64,000 nucleotides of DNA. Origin: Alphaproteobacteria bacterium (GTDB lineage Bacteria > Pseudomonadota > Alphaproteobacteria > Micropepsales > Micropepsaceae). The stretch is from the NCBI GenBank assembly GCA_025350465.1, contig JANXXU010000008.1, forward strand, positions 248,001 through 312,000. The letters are read 5' to 3'. Under the pieces are notes generated by a model. The model did not search any database, had not been told where the DNA came from, and saw only the letters and a list, made by a program, of their open reading frames with translations. The position numbers were made by a program, and so were the translations under genes. How positions within the stretch are numbered: position 1 is the stretch's first letter; each line of letters begins with the position of its first letter. Positions 35,939-44,183 of the stretch are shown here, in pieces.

Positions 35939-36155
35939 GAGTCATTCCTTGTAACAAAGCATGTGCGTTCAGGCGGAATGCCAAAACGCAGTGAGGAGCA
36001 TGGCAAACGTCAGAGAAGGGTTGGGAACCTTGGTTTGCGAAGATGGCGCGTACGCATCTCTTCGACAATCTTAGTCCGCACTTCACAAGTGTGCAGCCGT
36101 CACACCTCTTATATATGCGATTTTCGCCCCAAGCGCAAATTCCGCCCAGTTCCGT

Positions 36156-36728
36156 TCAGGTTTGGCCTTTCGCCCGGGCCCGCCGCCACGAATCCTTGGT
36201 CAAACGCATGTGGAGGATGCCGACCGGCGCGCCGCCGCTTGCCGACGGTCTCTCGCTCCGGCCGTCGATCACCCAGCCCCAACTCGCCATCAACGCCAGT
36301 GACGGGTGGCCTTCGACGACCGTGCACACCGAGTGGTCGAGATCCATCGTCTCCAGGAAATATTCGTGGATCGGCAAGCGTGTTTCGCTACGCGCACCCT
36401 TGTGGCGAACGTCGGACTCGCCGATCAGGGCATTGATCAAGTAAGCGCGGCGTGCCCAATCGATATAGATCGCGTGAAAGCCGATCAGCCGCCCGCTCCC
36501 TTTCTCGAACACGCCGATCAAAAAGCGGCTGCGATCGTCGAAGGTCGCAATGTATTGCAACAGGTCGGCCTGGCTGACCTCGCGTGCCGGCATGTTGAGC
36601 CAGCGCGCGGCTTCCGGATCGCTGGACCAGCGCGTCCAGTTCTCGCTCGCGTCGTCCGGCACGATGCTGCGCACGATGTAGCGTTCCGTTTCGAAACGCA
36701 CGGGTTTTGCGGGCGGGATGTCGCTCAC
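36156..36728 (-). CDS. GNAT family N-acetyltransferase
   Basis: 190 aa, GTG start with GGGAGAGG. RFETERYIVRSIVPDD opens the fold; RFLIGVFEKGSGRLIGFHAIYID is the central sheet and the remaining part includes AYLINALIGE and RLPIHEYFLETMD, as in RimJ/RimL-like members. Substrate unknown. 11 bp downstream of the DinB gene; likely cotranscribed. Confidence 0.82.
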   Translation of the reverse strand: MSDIPPAKPVRFETERYIVRSIVPDDASENWTRWSSDPEAARWLNMPAREVSQADLLQYIATFDDRSRFLIGVFEKGSGRLIGFHAIYIDWARRAYLINALIGESDVRHKGARSETRLPIHEYFLETMDLDHSVCTVVEGHPSLALMASWGWVIDGRSERPSASGGAPVGILHMRLTKDSWRRARAKGQT

Positions 36729-36739
36729 ATGGCCTCTCC

Positions 36740-37288
36740 CTAGCCCTGCATCGCAACTTCGACGACATTCGGCAGCAAGAACAAATCGGTATCGCCGGTC
36801 TTTTCGCCGGCTGCGGTTATCATTGCGTGGGCTTGGCCGCGATGATGCGTTTGATGGTTGAAGAAATGCACCATCAGAAAACTGCGCGGCTGGCTGACGT
36901 CACGGCCGAGGCCGCCGCTGAACCAAGTTTGATCTTGGCGCAGCCACGCGTCGTCGACGCGCGCCGCCCATGCAGTGATCTTTCCGTCGGCGGTTTCGCG
37001 CGCCTGCCGCAGCGTCGCGAAATCGGTGATCAGGTCGGCGCTGTCCTTTTGCGTCGCCGTGGGCTTGTCCCAACCGTCGAACCGCGACATCCACAACTGG
37101 TCCGCCCACAGAAGATGATTCAGCGTGCCCTGAATCGAGCCCCAGAACGCGCCGCGCTGCTCGCGCCGCGCAGCGTCGGAAAGTCGCGCCGAGGCGTCGT
37201 AGATCCGCTGATTCATGCCGGCGTTGTAAGCGGCCATGGTCCGCACGAAGGCGGATGTGACGAGAAGTGCTGGGGATTGCGAGGTCAT
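36740..37288 (-). CDS. DinB family protein
   Basis: 182 aa from the ATG at 37288 (a GTG at 37309 is possible). Four-helix bundle with three metal-binding His: one in NHLLWADQLW and two in HFFNHQTHHRGQAH. The ends of the first helix (AAYNAGMNQRIYDASARL) and SADLITDFATLRQAR also fit. DinB/YfiT proteins are metal-dependent, often thiol-transferases; the reaction here is unknown. Confidence 0.88.
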   Translation of the reverse strand: MTSQSPALLVTSAFVRTMAAYNAGMNQRIYDASARLSDAARREQRGAFWGSIQGTLNHLLWADQLWMSRFDGWDKPTATQKDSADLITDFATLRQARETADGKITAWAARVDDAWLRQDQTWFSGGLGRDVSQPRSFLMVHFFNHQTHHRGQAHAMITAAGEKTGDTDLFLLPNVVEVAMQG

Positions 37289-37451
37289 GTTGAGTCCGTT
37301 GCTGTCCACGCTTGATCAACAAAGCACACTCCGCTTGATTCGTCGCGGGGTCCCGGCAGGCGCGGCGTCATGGAGGCGCGCGTGGGGCTGGGCGAAACAT
37401 TGGACAAGCTGACGCGCCGAATTGGCGCGCGCAGCCGCATGAGGGACGAAG

Positions 37452-37934
37452 ATGAGACCCGAAGACAGCCTACTCAGAGTCAGACGTTCAATTCTCATCA
37501 AGGCGCCGCCGCCGAAAGTGTGGGAGAACTTCACGAACTTCAAGCTCATGGAAAGCTGGTGGGGTTTCCGCGTGGGCGACCCGCAAGCCGGCACCTCGAA
37601 GGGGCAGTGGCTCGACAAGTACGAGCCGCGCGTCGGTGGGCGGATCGAAATGGCCGTCAACTGGGACGGCGCGCGCGTCGTTTACGGCGGCGAGATCAAG
37701 GTGTTTTCGCCCCGCGCGGAGCTGACGTTCGAGAGCGACTGGATTCCAAACCGCGGCTGGAAGATGCCGACCTATATGACCGTGCGCCTGACGCCGGCCC
37801 TCGACGGCACGCTCGTCGAAATTTTCCACTACGGCTTCGAGCGCACCGGCGGCGATGTCGGCGCCGAACATGCCGGTTATGAAGAAGGCTGGGGCATGAC
37901 GCAGCTCAGCGCGCTCAAGCGGATATCGGAGTGA
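37452..37934 (+). CDS. SRPBCC (AHSA1-like) family protein
   Basis: 160 aa. START-like fold: VRRSILIKAPPPKVWENFTN (first strand and helix), GGRIEMAVNW, TFESDWIPN, YMTVRLTPALDGTLVEIFHYGF and a C-terminal helix ending GMTQLSALKRI. The family binds hydrophobic ligands. It is convergent with a decayed SRPBCC gene tail that begins 10 bases downstream. Confidence 0.84.
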   Translation: MRPEDSLLRVRRSILIKAPPPKVWENFTNFKLMESWWGFRVGDPQAGTSKGQWLDKYEPRVGGRIEMAVNWDGARVVYGGEIKVFSPRAELTFESDWIPNRGWKMPTYMTVRLTPALDGTLVEIFHYGFERTGGDVGAEHAGYEEGWGMTQLSALKRISE

Positions 37935-37943
37935 CGTCGCGCC

Positions 37944-38144
37944 TCAGGACTGTTCCGCCAGCGCACGCCGCATGATGGCGCTGGCACCTTCCATCTGGGC
38001 GTCGATATAGGGCGCGATCTCGTTCGGCAGAAAATCGGTGATCCAGACAAGACGGCTCCTGCCGCCCGTTTCCGCGAAGACCTGTACCGATGCGTTGTGG
38101 TGTGTCCACACCGCGACGCCGATTGTTCCCCGCCTGCATGCCGC
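37944..38144 (-). pseudogene. SRPBCC gene remnant, C-terminal half only
   Basis: A minus-strand frame of 66 codons bounded upstream by TAA reads TIGVAVWTHHNASVQVF, RLVWITDFLPNEIAPYI and MEGASAIMRRALAEQ. The W-I-T-D-x-L-P-[ND]-E stretch and final helix are characteristic of polyketide-cyclase-type SRPBCC proteins. No in-frame start exists and the N-terminal ~90 residues are missing, replaced by the leader of the next gene. It is a truncated relic. Confidence 0.65.
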
Positions 38145-38192
38145 TTAAGCTTGCGCAACCGCGCCGACTCAGGGGCCGGAGGAGGGGTCGTG

Positions 38193-38705
38193 ATGCTGCG
38201 CAAGACGATGCTGCCTCTAGTGCTGTTCGTGGCCGTGCTCGCGACTGGCGTGGCGCAGGCCGCCTCTGTGCGTGTGCCGAAAACAGGTGACCCTGCCTTT
38301 GCCTTCGATACCCCGGCGGGTTGGACCGTTCTCTACGACGAATTCGGCAATTTGCGCCTGACCGCGGAAGATCACGCCTGCGCGCTGCAATTGTCGATGA
38401 TCAGCGACCCCGCCGTCGGCAAAACGCCACTCTCCGAATTGGCGGCGCAAATCATGAAGGCGGCGGAAGCGAAACCGTTTTCAAAGCAACGGCCCGGAAT
38501 GATCGCCGGCCGCCACGGCACGCAGTTCTTCTCGCAAATCACCAACGAGAAGGGTGTGGTGGTCACACTCGGGGTGACCCTGGTCAAACTCGATGCTTCG
38601 CACGTCGCCAGCCAGGCGACGATGAAAGCCGAGGGAATGAGCCCGGCTCAAATCGCCTCGCTCAATGCGCTTATCGCGCGGGTGCGTTTGATCGGCGTGA
38701 AATAG
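38193..38705 (+). CDS. Small exported hypothetical protein
   Basis: 170 aa from ATG at 38193, directly after GGAGGAGGGGTCGTG. Signal peptide (MLPLVLFVAVLATGVAQA). The mature part (FAFDTPAGWTVLYDEFGNLRL ... GVTLVKLDASHVASQATMKAEG) resembles periplasmic PsbP/MOG1-like folds that begin with a DTP.GW motif, but I cannot assign it firmly. One Cys only (CALQ). Confidence 0.7.
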   Translation: MLRKTMLPLVLFVAVLATGVAQAASVRVPKTGDPAFAFDTPAGWTVLYDEFGNLRLTAEDHACALQLSMISDPAVGKTPLSELAAQIMKAAEAKPFSKQRPGMIAGRHGTQFFSQITNEKGVVVTLGVTLVKLDASHVASQATMKAEGMSPAQIASLNALIARVRLIGVK

Positions 38706-38794
38706 CAAAACGCACCCCACGCGGCCTCCTCGAACTTGCCGTGCATCGTCTGCGCCGCTAAGCAATGGCATCTCGCTATTGAAATCGGACGCCA

Positions 38795-39685
38795 ATGCCA
38801 CGCGAACCTGTTGAGAAGAGCTTCAGCGCCACGGGCGCGCGCCTTTGCTATTTCGAATGGGGCGATCGCGCCGCGCCTCCTGTCCTCCTCGTTCACGCCA
38901 CCGGCTTTCACGCGCGCTGTTGGGACGAGACGATCAGGGCGTTGCCGGAGAATCTGCGTGTCGTCGCGGTCGACCTGCGCGGCCACGGGCGCAGCGAGAA
39001 GACGGGTCCGATGCCGGATTGGACCGTGCCAGCCAAGGACATCGGCGAGCTTGTCGCGCATCTGAACATCAAGGACGCGGTCGGCGCCGGTCACTCGATG
39101 GGCGGCCACACGCTGGTTCAAGTCGCGGCCGCGCGTCCGGGCACATTCAAGCGCCTCACGCTGATCGATCCCGTGATGATGGCGCCGGAGATTTACGCCT
39201 CGCCACCGACCTGGCCCAAAGGCGTGGAGCACCCCGTTGCCCGCCGTCGCAATTCATGGGCGTCGTGGCAGGAGATGTTCGACGCCTTCAAGACACGCCA
39301 TCCCTATTCGCTGTGGCGCGAGGCGGTGCTCGCCGATTATTGCAGATATGGCCTACTGCCGAAGACGAACGGCGAGGGCTTCGAACTCGCCTGCCCACCG
39401 GCGATCGAAGCCTCGATCTACATGGGCTCGACCGGCACCGACATCTATGCGTTGGCCAAAACGATCGACGTGCCGGTGCTGGTGCTGCGCGCGAAGATGC
39501 GCGACCCAAACCTCGCGCGCGACTACACCGACTTCGCGGCCTCGCCCACCTGGGAAGGCGTCGCCCGCACGTTTGCGAAGGGCCGCGACGTTTATTTGCC
39601 CGAGCTGACGCACTTCATCCCGATGCAAGAGCCCGAGCTGACGGCACGGTTCATCGCGGGTGACGCCGAGGCGCTGGGGACATGA
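38795..39685 (+). CDS. Alpha/beta hydrolase
   Basis: 296 aa. Oxyanion HATG at 34-37, nucleophile elbow GHSMGG with Ser101, candidate acid Asp125 (LIDP) or Asp237, and catalytic His273 (LTHFIPMQEPE). DLRGHGRSEKTG is the usual strand-4 loop. Covers epoxide-hydrolase/esterase-like activities; substrate unknown. No clear operon partner. Confidence 0.88.
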   Translation: MPREPVEKSFSATGARLCYFEWGDRAAPPVLLVHATGFHARCWDETIRALPENLRVVAVDLRGHGRSEKTGPMPDWTVPAKDIGELVAHLNIKDAVGAGHSMGGHTLVQVAAARPGTFKRLTLIDPVMMAPEIYASPPTWPKGVEHPVARRRNSWASWQEMFDAFKTRHPYSLWREAVLADYCRYGLLPKTNGEGFELACPPAIEASIYMGSTGTDIYALAKTIDVPVLVLRAKMRDPNLARDYTDFAASPTWEGVARTFAKGRDVYLPELTHFIPMQEPELTARFIAGDAEALGT

Positions 39686-39729
39686 CTATCGAAAGCACGC
39701 GGCCGGCAAAGAAGATGGCGGGTTAGAGC

Positions 39730-40065
39730 ATGGCGAAGCGGCGCAAGCGCTCCATCGACGCAGCGATTACCGTCGATGGTTTCGACCTTCACTGGCGGCT
39801 GCGCAGCGAGACGCAATACACGACGGACAGCGGCTACAAGGGAATGACGCTTTCCGTCGAGATGGTCGACGGCCCGCATCGCGAACTCATTCTCGAATAT
39901 CCCCTTCCGAAAAAAAAACCCACCGGGTTCACCGATCTAGCGGAGCGCCCGAAAATCTCGCAGCAAGTTGTCGAAGCAGCCATACGTCAGGCGATGGCAG
40001 CGGGCTGGAATCCGGTCTCGCGCGGCAAACCATTTGTTTTTCTGGTGCCGCCGAATTCGAATTGA
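39730..40065 (+). CDS. Hypothetical protein, 111 aa
   Basis: Begins MAKRRKRSIDAAITVDGFDL, then a beta-rich section (HWRLRSETQYTT, MTLSVEMVDGPHRELILEYP) and a C-terminal helix with VVEAAIRQAMAAGWNP and SRGKPFVFLVPP. No signal peptide or membrane segment. The same plan is seen in small alphaproteobacterial proteins of unknown role. Start ATG is preceded by TTAGAGC only. Confidence 0.62.
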   Translation: MAKRRKRSIDAAITVDGFDLHWRLRSETQYTTDSGYKGMTLSVEMVDGPHRELILEYPLPKKKPTGFTDLAERPKISQQVVEAAIRQAMAAGWNPVSRGKPFVFLVPPNSN

Positions 40066-40083
40066 ACGCCGAACGGGCCAACA

Positions 40084-40536
40084 TCAGTCGCGCAAGTAAA
40101 TGCAGCGAATCCTATAGGGCTGACCATCGATATTTCGGTCTCTGCTGTCGGTGATGAGGCTTTCGAGCCGGTTGTCTCCGACGATGGACCCGTCAACATC
40201 GATCTCTGTCGATAGCGGCGTGGTTCTGCCGAGCCTTTTCAAGACGGCCTGATCGGATACGACGTCGATGATGACGAGGTGGAGCGCGTTGCCGTTCGAC
40301 GTCCATTTCCCGTCGCGCCGCCCGACCACCGAACGAAAATTCGCTCCACCCTCGCTACCCTGAAGCGCCCAGTCGACGCTCGCCGCGCCGTCGGCCTTGA
40401 GCTGAAATCCCAACGCCACCGAGCAATGCCTCTCAGAGGCCGTCTGACTCCAGTGCCCGACGAAATTGGAATCGGCATTGGCCGGCGACGCGATCATGCC
40501 CGCCGCGGAAAGCACGATCGAAAGTCCTAGTCGCAC
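40084..40536 (-). CDS. Small exported hypothetical protein
   Basis: 150 aa, GTG start. Signal peptide (LGLSIVLSAAGMIASPANAD). Mature part begins SNFVGHWSQTASERHCSVALGFQLKADGAA, a lipocalin-like or META/Ig-type beta sandwich start, and ends with Cys in YRIRCIYLRD, so a Cys-Cys pair is possible. It is 20 bp downstream of another secreted-protein gene on the same strand. Confidence 0.65.
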   Translation of the reverse strand: MRLGLSIVLSAAGMIASPANADSNFVGHWSQTASERHCSVALGFQLKADGAASVDWALQGSEGGANFRSVVGRRDGKWTSNGNALHLVIIDVVSDQAVLKRLGRTTPLSTEIDVDGSIVGDNRLESLITDSRDRNIDGQPYRIRCIYLRD

Positions 40537-40555
40537 GATGGCGCCCGCTGTTCGA

Positions 40556-40906
40556 TCAATGCGATGCCGTGGGATGTGTTTCCTTCACGCACGCGTCATG
40601 CGCAGGTTGCGAAGTGTCGAGAACGATGTCGCTCAGCGCGTCCCCTTGCATGCACGTCGACATGCCGCCGCCGACACCCGTACCGGCCGCAAATTGCCCG
40701 ATCGACAGGAGCTTCTTTGCGTTTGAAACGTTGTAGGTCTTACCGCCGGTTTCCACGATCAAGCATCCCGCTTCGACGCCGGGTTTGACGCAGCCCGCGA
40801 AATGGACCCTGGCCGGCGGCGCAGAACTCGTCGGCGCCGCGGCGGACGCCAGCCCCGACGACGCGAGCACTGCGATTGCGGCGCCCATTGCAAAAAACCT
40901 TTTCAT
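40556..40906 (-). CDS. Small secreted hypothetical protein
   Basis: 116 aa from the ATG at 40906 (GGGAGAGTTCA upstream). Signal peptide (FFAMGAAIAVLASSGLASAAA). Mature part has four Cys in GCVKPGVEAGCLIVETGG, STCMQGD and HDACVKE. The CxxxxxxxGC-LI-ET-GGKTYN motif recurs in short secreted Hyphomicrobiales proteins (DUF-level only). Function unknown. Confidence 0.68.
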   Translation of the reverse strand: MKRFFAMGAAIAVLASSGLASAAAPTSSAPPARVHFAGCVKPGVEAGCLIVETGGKTYNVSNAKKLLSIGQFAAGTGVGGGMSTCMQGDALSDIVLDTSQPAHDACVKETHPTASH

Positions 40907-41050
40907 TGAACTCTCCCTTTGCCTTCGAAGGTGGCTCCGCATTGAACGGCTACAAGGAAATCTTGGCAACTCCAGGGCACAGCCAGGGCTGAACTAAGGT
41001 TGTGACAATGCAGACCCTGGGCTTACGGCGGAGGCCCTTGAGAACGACCC

Positions 41051-42775
41051 TCACATTGCAAAGCTGAGCGAGAAGAAATGCCGCACGTCCTTGTCGCCGG
41101 GTATGGCGGGAGTTCGGGTCAAAGGCTTAGCCGCCTCGTAGGAGAGAAAGTGTGCGTGCGGCAGATTGAAGCGCACGCCCACGCCGGTCGAATTCAGTGT
41201 CGCGTCGGCGGCGCCGGGTGCAGCGTTGTCGTTCCACACGATGCCGGCATCGTAGAATCCGTAGAGCTGCGCGGCCAGCCAATCGAACACCTGGTCGCTG
41301 AAGCGCAGCTCCACCACGCCGCCGACGCCGTCCTCGCCCGCGATCTCGCCGGTGTTGTAGCCGCGCCCGATGCGCGAGCCGCCGAGCGCAAACTCCTCCG
41401 CCGACAACAACGGCCGGTCGGAGACCTGTCCGTCGACTTCGCCGAACGCGGCAAAGCCCCAGCCGATATTCTGGACGAGCGTCGCCTGCATGAAGCCCTT
41501 GACGAAGCGCCCGTCCGCGTCGGGGCGCGAACGCGGAACGCTCTTGGACGCGCCCTCGAAACCGTCCGCGACTTCCAGATAAACGGTCGCAACTCCGTTC
41601 CACACCGTTTGGCGCAACGTCGCCGCGGCGTGGACGATCGCCAGATCGTCTCGATAGCTGAGTGCGCCCGCGACCTCGTCGCGGATATGCAGCTTCTCGA
41701 CGCCGGCATGGAGCCACAGCGACTGGTCTCGGGCACGGATAAGCGGATAGGTGAATTGACCGAAGAATCGCGTGCTGTCGCTTTCGTTCTTGAGGCCCGG
41801 CGGGTTGTCGCCTTGATCGTTGCGCGAGAGCGAGCCGTTCAGGTTGAGCGTTGCACCGTCGTGGCCGAGCGCCGCGACGTAGTTCGCTTCGCCGAGCAGC
41901 AACTCTTCGGGCTGATCGGGCACGAAGAAGAAACCGAACGAGAGCCTGTCGCCGAAGGTGACGAGCAACGTCGTCCCGGCTCGCACATAGGCCTGTAGCT
42001 CGCCGGCCTCCGGACGGCCGCGATTGTCGCTATAGAAACTGGCGTCGAAGTCCACGCGGTCCGCGCTGATGATGAGCTTGTGGCGCGCGAGGTCGTCGCC
42101 GTCGGGAGCCATGCGGCTCGACTTGAAGCGAATGCCGGCGACGTCGCCCATCAGATAAAGCGTGCGCTCGAGCGTCGCCAGCCGCGCGGGCCGCTCCGCC
42201 AGAAGATCGCTCGCGTACGCCGCGAGCTCTTGCGCGCCGTCGCCTTCGATCGAAACGCGGTCGATGTAACCTTCGACGATTTGAATGCGCAGTCGCCCAC
42301 CCGCCACGTCTTGCGCCGGAATGATCGCCCGCGAGAGGAAATAGCCGGCATCGCGATACATCGCCGTGACGGCCTCTGCGATATGCGCGAGCTCGCTGGC
42401 GCCGACGGTGCGCAGCAGATAGTCGTTGTACTGAGGACGAAAGGCGGCTGCGTCGAAGACGGTCGCGCCTTCGACCACAACATCTTTCAAGATGAAGGGA
42501 TGGACCGCCGGCGCCCCGACTGTCTCAGGACCGCGCGTGACGCCGGCCGGGAGCGGCGCTTCCTTCTTCTCCGGCTCGGCGGACTGCATGCCTTTCAGCG
42601 GCAACTGGCGCAGAACGTTCTCGGCATCGCCGCTGTGCGCCGAAGACACGGCAAAGAATGCAAGCGCGAGCGCCGGCGCCAGCCGCACGATGAAAATTTT
42701 TGCTCGCCCTTTAAGCACTCGACGTTTACGGCGCGTGCCGCCGCGTCCCCCGTTAAGGCTCGAACTCCAAAGCAC
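41051..42775 (-). CDS. TpsB-type outer-membrane transporter (ShlB/FhaC/HecB family)
   Basis: 574 aa with an in-frame GTG start (internal GTGs at 42718 and 42688 would still retain the signal region LAPALALAFFAVSSAHSG). Periplasmic POTRA domains: HPFILKDVVVEGATVFDAAAF and GGRLRIQIVEGYIDRVSIEG; then a 16-strand barrel with the FhaC-type conserved FGLGGSRIGRGYN-like stretch (FALGGSRIGRGYN) and a C-terminal aromatic-ended strand. TpsB proteins secrete a large exoprotein (TpsA). None is encoded here. The gene diverges from the FecR/CHASE2 pair across an AT-rich promoter region. Confidence 0.9.
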   Translation of the reverse strand: MLWSSSLNGGRGGTRRKRRVLKGRAKIFIVRLAPALALAFFAVSSAHSGDAENVLRQLPLKGMQSAEPEKKEAPLPAGVTRGPETVGAPAVHPFILKDVVVEGATVFDAAAFRPQYNDYLLRTVGASELAHIAEAVTAMYRDAGYFLSRAIIPAQDVAGGRLRIQIVEGYIDRVSIEGDGAQELAAYASDLLAERPARLATLERTLYLMGDVAGIRFKSSRMAPDGDDLARHKLIISADRVDFDASFYSDNRGRPEAGELQAYVRAGTTLLVTFGDRLSFGFFFVPDQPEELLLGEANYVAALGHDGATLNLNGSLSRNDQGDNPPGLKNESDSTRFFGQFTYPLIRARDQSLWLHAGVEKLHIRDEVAGALSYRDDLAIVHAAATLRQTVWNGVATVYLEVADGFEGASKSVPRSRPDADGRFVKGFMQATLVQNIGWGFAAFGEVDGQVSDRPLLSAEEFALGGSRIGRGYNTGEIAGEDGVGGVVELRFSDQVFDWLAAQLYGFYDAGIVWNDNAAPGAADATLNSTGVGVRFNLPHAHFLSYEAAKPLTRTPAIPGDKDVRHFFSLSFAM

Positions 42776-42967
42776 CTCAAGGGTTGAGTGGTAAAGCGTG
42801 CCGGTTAATACGTTGTTAACGAAAGTAAAGAGTAAATGTCATCAATAGAATGATAATACAAGTGTACAAACACTTAAGAGTTAGTCAATCAAGAGCGGCT
42901 ACCCTTCACGCTGTCATTGGTTTTCCGCGCGCAACTCCGCGGTAGACCGCAAGCGAAGGGTCAATGG
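42776..42967. promoter_or_regulatory. Divergent AT-rich control region
   Basis: This 190-base interval is clearly more AT-rich than its surroundings. It has GTTAA/TTAAC dyads (42804-42820) and a TGATAATA -10-like element at 42851-42858. It should carry promoters for the TpsB gene (minus) and the FecR gene (plus), so both may be co-controlled. Confidence 0.55.
42860..42875. promoter_or_regulatory. Candidate operator AAGTGT-ACAA-ACACTT
   Basis: A perfect 6-base inverted repeat with a 4-base centre, just downstream of the -10-like sequence and about 100 bases before the FecR start. Its dyad size fits a dimeric regulator. Confidence 0.4.
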
Positions 42968-44119
<1,152 letters not shown>

Positions 44120-44137
44120 TACCTTCACGTAATCAAG

Positions 44138-44169
44138 ACCGGCCGCTCTCAGCGCGTTGAGCGGCCGGT
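44138..44169 (+). terminator. Hairpin between FecR and CHASE2 genes
   Basis: ACCGGCCGCTC (44138-44148) and GAGCGGCCGGT (44159-44169) are perfect 11-base complements around a 10-base loop, followed by TCGTTGTTG. It begins 18 bases after the FecR stop. It could be a partial terminator that sets the ratio of the two products. Because it covers the TTG at 44157, translation of the kinase more likely starts at 44184. Confidence 0.6.
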
Positions 44170-44183
44170 TCGTTGTTGAGGCA

